Below are positions 8,386 through 16,285 of a stretch of DNA of 64,000 bases, in pieces; position 1 is the stretch's first letter, and each line of letters begins with the position of its first letter. The stretch is from the NCBI RefSeq assembly GCF_030815855.1, contig NZ_JAUSXG010000001.1, positions 5,022,001-5,086,000 of the forward strand, given 5' to 3'. The notes beneath the pieces were generated by a model. That model saw nothing but the letters and a program-made list of their open reading frames with translations. It had not been told where the DNA came from and ran no database searches. The position numbers and the translations under genes are program-made. This DNA is from Variovorax paradoxus. GTDB lineage: Bacteria; Pseudomonadota; Gammaproteobacteria; Burkholderiales; Burkholderiaceae_C.

Positions 8386-9180
8386 ATGACCAAGAACGGC
8401 CCTCTCGCCCTCGCGTTCAACGCGCTCGTCATCACCTTCATGCTGGCGCCGCTCCTGGTGGTGTGCATCGTCGCGTTCACGCCCGAGAACACGTTGACGA
8501 TTCCGACCACGCATTTCTCACTACGCTGGTTCGAGGCCGTGTTCGCGCACCCCGACTTCATGCAATCGTTCTGGAACAGCCTGTGGCTTGCGCTGGCTTC
8601 GGCCACCATCGCCACGCTGCTCGCGGTACCGGCCGGCATGGCGATCACACGTTATGCGTTCCCCGGACGCGACTTCCTGAACGGCCTGTTCCTCTCGCCA
8701 CTGATCATTCCGCACCTGGTGCTGGGCGTCGCCTTGCTGCGCCTGTTCGCGCTGGTGGGCGGCACGGGCAGCTTCGGCTGGCTGGTGATGGCGCATGCGC
8801 TGATCGTCACGCCCTACACGCTGCGGCTCGTGGTGGCCGCGCTCGTGGGTTTCGACCGCAGCGCCGAGCAGGCTGCGCTCTCGCTGGGCGCGAGCCAGGC
8901 CACGATGTTCCGGCGCATCACGCTGCCGATGATCCTGCCGGGCGTCACGGGCGGCTGGCTGCTGGCCTTCATCAACAGCTTCGACGAAGTGACGATGTCG
9001 ATCTTCGTCACCTCCCCGAGCACGGTGACGCTGCCGGTGCGCATGTACATGTATGCGACCGAGTCGATCGATCCGCTGATGGCGGCGGTGTCGGCCCTGA
9101 TGGTGGCGGTGACGGCCATCGCCATGGTGGTGCTCGACCGCGTCTATGGGCTGGACCGCGTGCTGGTGGGGCGCCGATAG
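8386..9180 (+). CDS. ABC transporter permease, PotC type
   Basis: A 264-residue inner-membrane permease of the PotC family with about six transmembrane segments. The conserved cytoplasmic loop AEQAALSLGASQATMFRRITLPMILPGV lies at about residues 163-190. It pairs with the PotB-type permease upstream. The only sizeable gap in this operon, filled by repeat B1, precedes it. The next gene begins at the base following its stop codon. Confidence 0.9.
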   Translation: MTKNGPLALAFNALVITFMLAPLLVVCIVAFTPENTLTIPTTHFSLRWFEAVFAHPDFMQSFWNSLWLALASATIATLLAVPAGMAITRYAFPGRDFLNGLFLSPLIIPHLVLGVALLRLFALVGGTGSFGWLVMAHALIVTPYTLRLVVAALVGFDRSAEQAALSLGASQATMFRRITLPMILPGVTGGWLLAFINSFDEVTMSIFVTSPSTVTLPVRMYMYATESIDPLMAAVSALMVAVTAIAMVVLDRVYGLDRVLVGRR

Positions 9181-9489
9181 ATGAGTCTGCCAACGCTTCT
9201 TCAACCGCTGCTGCATCGCGTGGCCGAGACCGGCCGCGCCGCGGTGCCCTTCACGCTCGACGGCCGGCCCGCTTCCGCGCTCGCGGGCGACACCGTGCTG
9301 ACCGCGGTACTCACGCAAGCCACCCGGTTGCGGCGCAACGAGTTCAGCGGCGAACCGCGCGCGGGCTTCTGCATGATGGGCGCCTGCCAGGATTGCTGGA
9401 TCGCCACCGAGCAAGGCGAGCGGCTGCGCGCCTGTTCGACCTTCATTGCGCCGGGCATGGCGCTGGTCACCGAGCGAGGCGGCGCATGA
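9181..9489 (+). CDS. [2Fe-2S] ferredoxin-like subunit of an amine/opine dehydrogenase (HcnA/OoxC-like)
   Basis: A 102-residue protein with the cysteine cluster FCMMGACQDC (about residues 61-70) and a further cysteine in RACSTF, as in the plant-type ferredoxin fold of HcnA and the small subunits of heteromeric opine and D-hydroxyproline dehydrogenases. It should pass electrons from the flavin subunits. It starts directly at the base after the permease stop and overlaps the next gene by four bases, so the three redox subunits are translated together. Confidence 0.85.
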   Translation: MSLPTLLQPLLHRVAETGRAAVPFTLDGRPASALAGDTVLTAVLTQATRLRRNEFSGEPRAGFCMMGACQDCWIATEQGERLRACSTFIAPGMALVTERGGA

Positions 9490-10898
9490 CGACGACGGCC
9501 GCGCTTCAACCCGTGATCGTCGGCGCCGGCCCGGCCGGCGTGCGCGCTGCGCAGGCACTGGTGGTGCAGGGCTTGCGCCCCGTCGTCATCGACGAGGCGT
9601 CGCGCGCCGGAGGGCAGATCTACCGCCGTCCACCCGCCAGCTTGAGCCAGCGCACGGCGGCCATGCTCTACGGTTTCGAGGCTTCGCGCGCGAACGCCGT
9701 GCACCAGGCCTTCGACGCGATGCGTGATCGCATCGATTACCAGCCCGACAGCCTCGTGTGGAACGCACAAGGCGGCGTGCTCGACGTGCTGCACAACCCG
9801 ACGCGCACCACCGCGCGCGTGCCCTATGGCCAATTGATCGTCGCCACCGGTGCCACCGACCGCGTGCTGCCGGTGCCGGGCTGGACACTGCCCGGCGTGT
9901 ACACGCTGGGCGGCGCGCAAGTCGCGCTCAAGTTCCAGGGCTGCGCCATTGGGCAGCGGGTGGTGTTCATGGGCACCGGCCCGCTGCTCTACCTCGTGGC
10001 CTATCAATACGCAAAGGCTGGCGCGAAAGTCGCTGCGGTTCTGGACACGTCGCGGCTCGCGGACCAGCTTGCCGCCACGCCCGCGATGCTGCGGCAACCC
10101 GCGGTATTCGCCAAGGGCGTGTACTACGTGGCCTGGCTTCGCGCGCACGGCGTGGCGCTGCACAGCGGCGTGCGACCATTGCGCGTGCTCGGCGATGCGC
10201 AAGACAGCCGCGTGGCCGGCGTCGCGTGGCATGACGGGAGCGAAGAACGCACGCTGGCCTGCGACGCCGTCGGCTTCGGCTACGCGCTGCGCTCCGAAAC
10301 CCAATTGGCCGACCTGCTGGGCTGCCGATTCGAATTCGCGCCGCTGCACCGCGCCCATCTGCCGGTGCGCGATGCGGCGGGCCGCTCCAGCGTGCGCGGC
10401 GTGTACCTCGCCGGCGACGGCGCCGGCATCATGGGTGCCGATGCGGCCGAATGGGCTGGCGAGCGCGCCGCGCTCGCGCTGCTGGCCGACCGGGGCGTGG
10501 CGGTCGACACCGCGCGCGCCGCGGCGCTCGAGCGCAAGCGCCACAAGCTCGGCGGATTCCGGGAAGGGCTGGAACGCGCCTTCCCGCTGCCGCACGACTG
10601 GGCCGCGCATGCACCCGACGAGCTGGTGGTCTGCCGCTGCGAGAACATCACCGCGGGCACGCTGCGCCAGACGGTCGCCGAGAACGGTGCCGACGAAATG
10701 AACCGCCTGAAAGCGCTCTCGCGCGTGGGCATGGGCCGCTGCCAAGGCCGCATGTGCGGCGTGGCCGCGGCCGAGATCCTCGCGCATGCCACCGGGCTGC
10801 CGCTGCAGCAGGTGGGCCGGCTGCGCGGGCAGGCGCCGATCAAGCCGATTCCGATTCATCTGGCCGCTGCGCCTTCGACCGAAGGAGCCGGCGAATGA
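9486..10898 (+). CDS. FAD/NAD(P)-binding oxidoreductase with BFD-like [2Fe-2S] domain (opine oxidase A / HcnB-like)
   Basis: A 470-residue flavoprotein. The N-terminal dinucleotide fold VIVGAGPAGVRAAQAL lies at residues 10-25, GGQIYRRP follows, and a second nucleotide-binding fold begins near residue 155 (VVFMGTGPLLYLVAYQYAKAG). The C-terminal 90 residues carry the BFD-type [2Fe-2S] motif VCRCEN (CxC) and GRCQGRMC (CxxxxC). This architecture is that of HcnB, octopine/nopaline oxidase subunit A and related heteromeric amino acid dehydrogenases. With its partners it should oxidise a secondary amine or imino acid brought in by the transporter. The substrate is not identifiable from sequence. Confidence 0.87.
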   Translation: MTTTAALQPVIVGAGPAGVRAAQALVVQGLRPVVIDEASRAGGQIYRRPPASLSQRTAAMLYGFEASRANAVHQAFDAMRDRIDYQPDSLVWNAQGGVLDVLHNPTRTTARVPYGQLIVATGATDRVLPVPGWTLPGVYTLGGAQVALKFQGCAIGQRVVFMGTGPLLYLVAYQYAKAGAKVAAVLDTSRLADQLAATPAMLRQPAVFAKGVYYVAWLRAHGVALHSGVRPLRVLGDAQDSRVAGVAWHDGSEERTLACDAVGFGYALRSETQLADLLGCRFEFAPLHRAHLPVRDAAGRSSVRGVYLAGDGAGIMGADAAEWAGERAALALLADRGVAVDTARAAALERKRHKLGGFREGLERAFPLPHDWAAHAPDELVVCRCENITAGTLRQTVAENGADEMNRLKALSRVGMGRCQGRMCGVAAAEILAHATGLPLQQVGRLRGQAPIKPIPIHLAAAPSTEGAGE

Positions 10899-12040
10899 CG
10901 GGGCGCAAGACAGTGCACACCGACGTCGCCATCGTCGGAGGCGGCATCGTCGGCGCCTCCGCCGCGCTCGCCTTGCGGCAGATGGGCATCGGCGTCGTGC
11001 TGCTGGAGCGCGACCTCTGCGGCTCGCGCTCGAGCGGCGTGAACTACGGCGGCGTACGGCGCCAGGGCCGCCCGATCAACCAATTGCCGCTCGCGCAGCG
11101 CGCGCACCGCATCTGGGGCCGCCTGCGCGAAACGATCGGCACCGACGGCGAATACCTGCGCTCGGGCCATTTCAAGATCGCGCGCAGCGAAGCCGACATG
11201 GCGTCGCTGGAGCGCTACCGCGCGCAGAGCCGCGACTTCGACCTCGGATTGGAACTGGTCTCCGATGCCCGCCTGCGCGAGCGCTGTCCCTGGCTCGGCG
11301 CGCGCGCCGTGGGTGGCTCGCTGTGCGCGGAAGACGGGCAGGCCAATCCGCGGCTGGTGTCGCCGGCCTTCGCGCTCGCGGCGCAGCGCGCGGGCGCGCA
11401 GATCTTCGAACGCCACAAGGTCGACGAGGTGGCGCACGACGGCGCGAAATTCGTACTGCGCTCGGGCAACACGCTCGAAGTGCATGCACCGGCGCTGCTC
11501 AACTGCGCGGGCGCATGGGCCGGCCCGATCACCACGGAGTTCGGCGAAGCCGTGCCGCTGCAATCGGGCCATCCCGCGATGGCTGTGACCGAACCGCTGC
11601 CCTTCTTCATGAACTGGAGCCTCGGCGTGGAAGGCGGCGGCATCTACTGCCGCCAGGTGACACGCGGCAACCTCGTGCTGGGCGGCGGGGGCGCGGGCGT
11701 GGCGCTCGATGCCGACCGCGCGCGCTCCGACCGCGACGCGATCGCCTCGCTCTCCGCGCAGGCCATCGAGCTGCTGCCCGCGCTGCGCCATGCCCACTTC
11801 ATTCGCACCTGGAGCGGCACCGAGGGTTACCTGCCCGACCGCCAGCCGGTGCTTGGGCCCAGCCGCACCACTCCCGGCCTGTTCCATGGCTTCGGCTTTG
11901 CGGGCGCGGGCTTCCAGATCGGCCCCGCCGCCGGCGAAGTACTCGCCGAACTCGTGCGAGACGGCCGCAGCAGCACGCCGATCGAGGCCTTCTCGATCGA
12001 ACGCTTCTTTCCTGAAGAAACCACCACCAGCCCACCCTGA
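10895..12040 (+). CDS. FAD-dependent oxidoreductase, DAO family catalytic subunit (opine oxidase B / HcnC-like)
   Basis: A 381-residue protein of the D-amino-acid-oxidase/sarcosine-oxidase fold. Seen: the FAD motif DVAIVGGGIVGASAALAL at residues 10-27, RSSGVNYGGVRRQ, and the C-terminal WSGTEGYLPDRQPVLGPS and FHGFGFAGAGFQIGPAAG segments typical of DadA/HcnC proteins. It is expected to be the substrate-oxidising subunit. It overlaps the preceding gene by four bases (ATGA) and is followed after 12 bases by the binding-protein gene. Confidence 0.87.
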   Translation: MTGRKTVHTDVAIVGGGIVGASAALALRQMGIGVVLLERDLCGSRSSGVNYGGVRRQGRPINQLPLAQRAHRIWGRLRETIGTDGEYLRSGHFKIARSEADMASLERYRAQSRDFDLGLELVSDARLRERCPWLGARAVGGSLCAEDGQANPRLVSPAFALAAQRAGAQIFERHKVDEVAHDGAKFVLRSGNTLEVHAPALLNCAGAWAGPITTEFGEAVPLQSGHPAMAVTEPLPFFMNWSLGVEGGGIYCRQVTRGNLVLGGGGAGVALDADRARSDRDAIASLSAQAIELLPALRHAHFIRTWSGTEGYLPDRQPVLGPSRTTPGLFHGFGFAGAGFQIGPAAGEVLAELVRDGRSSTPIEAFSIERFFPEETTTSPP

Positions 12041-12052
12041 AAGGAAAACCCC

Positions 12053-13126
12053 ATGTCCCGTTTTCAGAAGACCTTTTTCTTCTCCCTTCGCCGGACCGTG
12101 CTCGGTACGGTGGCGGTGGCCGCGCTAGCGGCCGGCGGTGCCGCCAGCGCACAGACCAAGACGCTCTACATCGGCATGAACGGCGGCACCATGGAGAAGG
12201 CGTACACGCAGTACGTGTTCCCCGCCTTCGAGAAGCTCTACGGCGCCAAGGTGGTGGTGGTGCCCGGCACCTCATCGGACATCCTCGCGAAGGCCCAGGC
12301 CAACAAGGACCGGCCGCAGATGCACGTGATGTTCCTGGACGACGGCATCATGGTGCGCGCCATCGGCATGGGCCTGTGCCAGAAGCAGCGACCCAACCCG
12401 TCGCTGGCCGAGATCTACCCCGCCGCGCGATTCAAGGACGACATGGCCAGCGGCGTGAGCCTTGGCATGACGGGCCTGGCCTACAACGCGAAGATGTTCA
12501 AGGAAAAGGGCTGGGCGCCGCCCACCTCGTGGATGGACCTGGCCGACCCCAAGTACAAGGGCAAGGTGGTGTTCCAGTCGATGTCGTCATCGTCCTTCGG
12601 GCTGCACGGCTTCCTGATGTTCAACCGCATCCAGGGCGGCAACGACAAGAATGTGGAGCCCGGCTTCAAGGCCTGGCCCACCACAGTCGGTCCCAACGTG
12701 CTCGAGTACATCCCGAGTTCGGCCAAGCTGTCGGAGATGGTGCAGACCGGCGAGGCCGCAATCTTCCCGCTCACGCCCACGGCCGTGGCCGCGCTCAAGA
12801 CCAAGGGCATTCCGGTCGAATACGCGCCGCCGAAGGAAGGCGCCGTGGTGCTGATGGTGGGCCAGTGCGTGATTGCGAACAACAGCGAACCCGAACTGTC
12901 GCAAAAGCTCGCCGAGTTCCTGCTGAGCCCGCTGGCCCAGGCCAACGTGCTGCAGTACGGCGCGCAGATCCCCACCAACCCCAAGGCTCCGGCCGTGGGT
13001 GATGGCGTGCAGCAGGTGGCCGACATCAACAAGTGGATGAAGACGGCGGTCACCATCGATTGGGACAGCATCAACGCGAACCGGCCTGCGTGGAATGCGC
13101 GTTGGAACAAGACGATTGAAAAGTGA
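12053..13126 (+). CDS. Extracellular solute-binding protein, PotD-like
   Basis: A 357-residue periplasmic binding protein with an N-terminal signal peptide (residues 1-34, ending ASAQ) preceded by a basic, double-Arg segment (SLRRTVLG). The mature protein resembles PotD-type proteins: YIGMNGGTMEKAYTQ, PASSDILAKA-like and MSLGMTGLAYNAKMFKEKG-like segments. It supplies ligand to the PotA/B/C-like subunits of the same operon. Because the operon also encodes an amine dehydrogenase, the ligand is probably an amine, opine or betaine-like compound that is oxidised on entry. This is inference. A ribosome site AAAGGA precedes the ATG. Confidence 0.87.
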   Translation: MSRFQKTFFFSLRRTVLGTVAVAALAAGGAASAQTKTLYIGMNGGTMEKAYTQYVFPAFEKLYGAKVVVVPGTSSDILAKAQANKDRPQMHVMFLDDGIMVRAIGMGLCQKQRPNPSLAEIYPAARFKDDMASGVSLGMTGLAYNAKMFKEKGWAPPTSWMDLADPKYKGKVVFQSMSSSSFGLHGFLMFNRIQGGNDKNVEPGFKAWPTTVGPNVLEYIPSSAKLSEMVQTGEAAIFPLTPTAVAALKTKGIPVEYAPPKEGAVVLMVGQCVIANNSEPELSQKLAEFLLSPLAQANVLQYGAQIPTNPKAPAVGDGVQQVADINKWMKTAVTIDWDSINANRPAWNARWNKTIEK

Positions 13127-13163
13127 TTGGCGCGCGCGAGCGTTTGGCCCGGAGGTTCCAGGG

Positions 13164-13414
13164 CGGCGCACCCGCCGACGGGGTACCTTGCTCCGCGAAT
13201 GCCCCCCGCCCTTCGGGCTCCTCCTTGATTTCGCTGCGCAAGGCACCCCATCGCCGTGACCGTTGTACAGAACGATCGTTGATCGAACGGAACAAGCGCA
13301 GCGCCCGGTGTGCACAGGGCATCGGGTGCTCCCCGCAGCGAAATCAAGGAGGAGGCGAAGCCGGGGGACATTCGCGGAGGGGAGTACCCGGTGGCCTGTG
13401 CACGCGCCCTGAAC
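13164..13414 (+). repeat. Repeat family D, copy 1: large near-palindrome between convergent genes
   Basis: This fills most of the 328-bp gap 13127-13454; I see nothing else in that gap. A left arm (about 13171-13250) and a right arm (about 13323-13400) are imperfect reverse complements. They share blocks such as CTCCGCGAATG, TCCTTGATTTCGCTGCG and GGGTAC. The central loop contains CGATCGTTGATCG (13273-13285). Copy 2 at 41327-41587 is in opposite orientation, with the same arms and core. No open frame looks coding, and there are no obvious direct repeats at the ends. Confidence 0.8.
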
Positions 13415-13454
13415 ATTGACGCCCCTGAACAAACACGCCCCGAACAAAACACCT

Positions 13455-15089
13455 TCAGCGGTTAGCTTCGAGAATCCACCCCACAGCCTTCTCGGCCATC
13501 ATCAACGTCGGACTGTTCGTGTTGCCGCTCGTGATGGTGGGCATGGCACCCGCGTCGACCACGCGCAGCCCCTGCACACCGCGCACGCGCAGCTTCGAGT
13601 CGAGCACGGCCATGGGGTCGCCGTCCGCGCCCATCTTGGTGGTGCCGACGGGATGGAAGATGGTGGTCGCGATGTCGCCGGCGAGGCGCGCCAGGTCTTC
13701 GTCGCTCTGGTATTGAACGCCGGGCTTCCATTCCTCTGGCTTGTACTTGGCGAGTGCGGGCTGCGACGCGATGCGGCGCGTCACACGCAGCGAATCGGCC
13801 GCGACCTTGCGGTCTTCATCGGTGCTCAGGTAGTTGGGCGCAATGGCGGGCGCATCCTGGAAGCGGGGCGTCTTGATGCGCACCGTGCCTCGGCTCGTGG
13901 GGTTGAGGTTGCACACACTCGCGGTAAACGCCGGAAAGCTGTGCAGCGGCTCGCCGAAGGCGTCGAGCGACAGCGGCTGCACGTGGTACTCGAGATTGGG
14001 CCACTCGTGCTCGGGTGAACTGCGCGTGAAGGCGCCGAGCTGCGAAGGCGCCATGCTCATCGGGCCGCTGCGCTTCATCAGGTACTCGAGACCGATCTTC
14101 GCCTTGCCGTACATGGACGAGGCCAGCACGTTCAGCGTGGGCGCGCCGTTGATCTTGTAGACCGCGCGGATCTGCAGATGGTCTTGCAGGTTGGCGCCGA
14201 CGCCCGGCGCATCGACCACGACCTCGATGCCGTGCTGACGCAGCAGCTCGGCCGGGCCGATGCCCGAGAGCTGGAGGATCTGCGGCGAGCCGATGCTGCC
14301 GGCGCACAGGATCACTTCGCGCGTGGCATGCGCGGTGACCATCTCGTGGCCGTCCCACACCTGCACGCCGGTGCAGCGCTGGCTGCCGTCGGGCTGGCTC
14401 TCGACGATCAGCTTGGTGACGTGCGCGTTGACCCACATCTCGAAATTCGGCCGGCCGTAGCAGACCGGCCGCAAGAAGGCCTTGGCGGTGTTCCAGCGCC
14501 AGCCGTTCTTCTGGTTGACCTGGAAGTAGCCGACGCCTTCGTTGCTGCCGCGATTGAAGTCGGTGCTGTGCGGCACGCCGGCTTGTACGGCGGCTTCGGC
14601 AAACGCGTCGAGGATGTCCCACCTGAGCCGCTGCTTTTCCACGCGCCATTCGCCGCCGGCGCCGTGCAGCTCGTCCGCGCCGAGGTAGTAGTCCTCGTGC
14701 TTCTTGAAATCGGGCAGCACGTTCTGCCAGCGCCAGGCATCGTCGCCGGTGAGCTGCGCCCACTGGTCGTAGTCGCGCGACTGGCCGCGCATGTAGATCA
14801 TGCCGTTGATGCTGGAGCAGCCGCCCAGCGTCTTGCCGCGCGGGTAGCGCAGCGTGCGCCCATTGAGGCCCGCGTCGGGCTCGGTGCTGTAGAGCCAGTC
14901 GGTGCGCGGATTGCCGATGCAATAGAGATACCCCACCGGAATGTGGATCCAGTGGTAGTCGTCCTTGCGGCCGGCCTCGATCAGCAGCGTGCGCTGTTGC
15001 GATTTGCGGGTCAGCCGGTTGCACATCAGGGCGCCGGCCGTGCCGCCGCCGATGACGATGTAGTCGAATGTGTTGTCGTTGTCGCTCAT
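13455..15089 (-). CDS. GMC-family FAD oxidoreductase (choline/alcohol dehydrogenase type)
   Basis: A 544-residue glucose-methanol-choline oxidoreductase. Seen: FAD motif DYIVIGGGTAGALMCNRL (residues 9-26), GMC signature 1 around RYPRGKTLGGCSSINGM, signature 2 around GSIGSPQILQLSGIG, and the C-terminal catalytic region HPVGTTKMG ... SGNTNSPTLMMAE. It should oxidise a primary alcohol; the family members BetA, AlkJ and PEG dehydrogenase are alternatives. I chose the ATG at 15089 because the dinucleotide fold starts ten residues later; the upstream in-frame extension is basic and unlike the family. It is divergent from a LysR regulator. Confidence 0.9.
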   Translation of the reverse strand: MSDNDNTFDYIVIGGGTAGALMCNRLTRKSQQRTLLIEAGRKDDYHWIHIPVGYLYCIGNPRTDWLYSTEPDAGLNGRTLRYPRGKTLGGCSSINGMIYMRGQSRDYDQWAQLTGDDAWRWQNVLPDFKKHEDYYLGADELHGAGGEWRVEKQRLRWDILDAFAEAAVQAGVPHSTDFNRGSNEGVGYFQVNQKNGWRWNTAKAFLRPVCYGRPNFEMWVNAHVTKLIVESQPDGSQRCTGVQVWDGHEMVTAHATREVILCAGSIGSPQILQLSGIGPAELLRQHGIEVVVDAPGVGANLQDHLQIRAVYKINGAPTLNVLASSMYGKAKIGLEYLMKRSGPMSMAPSQLGAFTRSSPEHEWPNLEYHVQPLSLDAFGEPLHSFPAFTASVCNLNPTSRGTVRIKTPRFQDAPAIAPNYLSTDEDRKVAADSLRVTRRIASQPALAKYKPEEWKPGVQYQSDEDLARLAGDIATTIFHPVGTTKMGADGDPMAVLDSKLRVRGVQGLRVVDAGAMPTITSGNTNSPTLMMAEKAVGWILEANR

Positions 15090-15179
15090 GGCGCCTGCTT
15101 GTCTCCGGGAACGATATTTTTGATGCTCATGGGCCTTGCACCGGCCTTGGCGGGCAGTTTCGCCCATGCCGCCGACAAA

Positions 15180-15207
15180 AAGCCAATGATTTCGGCGCCA
15201 TTGGCTT
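15180..15207. promoter_or_regulatory. Inverted repeat in the GMC/LysR divergent promoter (probable LysR site)
   Basis: AAGCCAATG and CATTGGCTT form perfect 9-bp arms separated by ten bases, 16 bases upstream of the LysR start codon and between the two divergent genes. Size and place fit an autoregulatory LysR-type binding site. Function is inferred. Confidence 0.55.
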
Positions 15208-15222
15208 ATAAATCTTTCTTAT

Positions 15223-16137
15223 ATGACTGCCGCCGGCTTGGACCTTCAGATTCTGCGTGCCTTCGTGCTGGCGGCACGCGAGGGCAGCGTGTCGCGCGCG
15301 GCCGAGCGGCTGCACCTCACGCAGCCCGCAGTGAGCTTGCAGCTCAAGCGTCTGGCGGAGGAAACCGGGCTCCAGCTCTTCACGCGCACGCCGCACGGGC
15401 TGGCGCTCACGGCCGACGGCGCTGCGTTGCTGCCGCAGGCCGAGCGCGTGCTCTCGGCCGTGGGCGACCTGCAGCAGGCCGCGCGCAATCTGCAGGGCAC
15501 GGTGCGCGGGGCGCTGCGCATCGGCACCATCCTCGACCCGGAGTTCACCCGGCTGGGCGTGTTCCTGCGCGAACTGGTGGAGTCGGCGCCGCAGATCGAA
15601 ACCGAGTTGCGTCACGGCATGAGCGGCACGGTGCTGGCCCAGGTGCTGCGCGGCGAACTGGATGTGGGCTTTCACCTCGACACGGATGGCGAGGGCGACA
15701 GCAATGCCACCGCACCGGCGCTGCTGGCGGCGCGCACGCTCACGCGCTTCACCTACCGCGTGGTCGCGCCCGCAGGCTGGGGACCGCAAGTGCTGGGCCG
15801 CGACTGGAAGGCGCTGGCGGCACTGCCGTGGCTGGCCACGCCACCGGAGTCGGCACACCACCGGCTGCTCGAAAAAGTGTTCGGTCCGCTCGGACTCTCA
15901 CCGCGCCGCGCGGCGCTGGTGGACCAAGAGGCTTCGATGCTCGACCTGCTGAAATCGGGCGTGGGACTGAGCTTGCTGCGCGACTCCATCGCCATTCGCG
16001 AGAGCCAGTCGCACGGCCTCGTGATGGCCGACCGCGTGCAGCTTGACTGCGCGCTGCGTTTCGTCTCCCTGGCGGCGCGGCGCAACGAGCCCGTCATCGC
16101 GAGCGCATGGAACGCGCTCGCACGGGCCTGGAACTGA
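15223..16137 (+). CDS. LysR-family transcriptional regulator
   Basis: A 304-residue LTTR. The N-terminal HTH (residues 7-66) includes FVLAAREGSVSRAAERL and LTQPAVSLQLKRLAEETG. A substrate-binding domain follows from about residue 92 (GALRIGTILDPEFTRLG). It is transcribed divergently from the GMC oxidoreductase, which it probably regulates. No Shine-Dalgarno site is visible: the sequence before the ATG is AT-rich (CTTTCTTAT), so the mRNA may have a very short leader. No better start lies downstream, since the HTH begins at once. Confidence 0.9.
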   Translation: MTAAGLDLQILRAFVLAAREGSVSRAAERLHLTQPAVSLQLKRLAEETGLQLFTRTPHGLALTADGAALLPQAERVLSAVGDLQQAARNLQGTVRGALRIGTILDPEFTRLGVFLRELVESAPQIETELRHGMSGTVLAQVLRGELDVGFHLDTDGEGDSNATAPALLAARTLTRFTYRVVAPAGWGPQVLGRDWKALAALPWLATPPESAHHRLLEKVFGPLGLSPRRAALVDQEASMLDLLKSGVGLSLLRDSIAIRESQSHGLVMADRVQLDCALRFVSLAARRNEPVIASAWNALARAWN

Positions 16138-16285
16138 CCGGGAAAGGGCCGCAAATGGTCGTTCGAACGGCGTTCCGCCCTACGCAAAGCACAGGCGCGG
16201 CGTACGGGAAAAACCGATTCATCCGGTTACGATGCGCCGTCCGAGACCGCTTCTTTTTTCTTACTTCGCCCTCACCCGCCGCACC

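Noticed and set aside
8361..9485. Upstream in-frame extension of the HcnB-like gene through the permease gene
   Set aside because: The extension is an Arg/Ala-rich shadow of the PotC-type permease and the ferredoxin gene; the true protein starts at 9486 with the dinucleotide fold.
13123..13419. Frames in repeat D1
   Set aside because: Products are Arg/Ser/Pro-rich and appear in all frames because of the palindrome; there is no ribosome site or homology.
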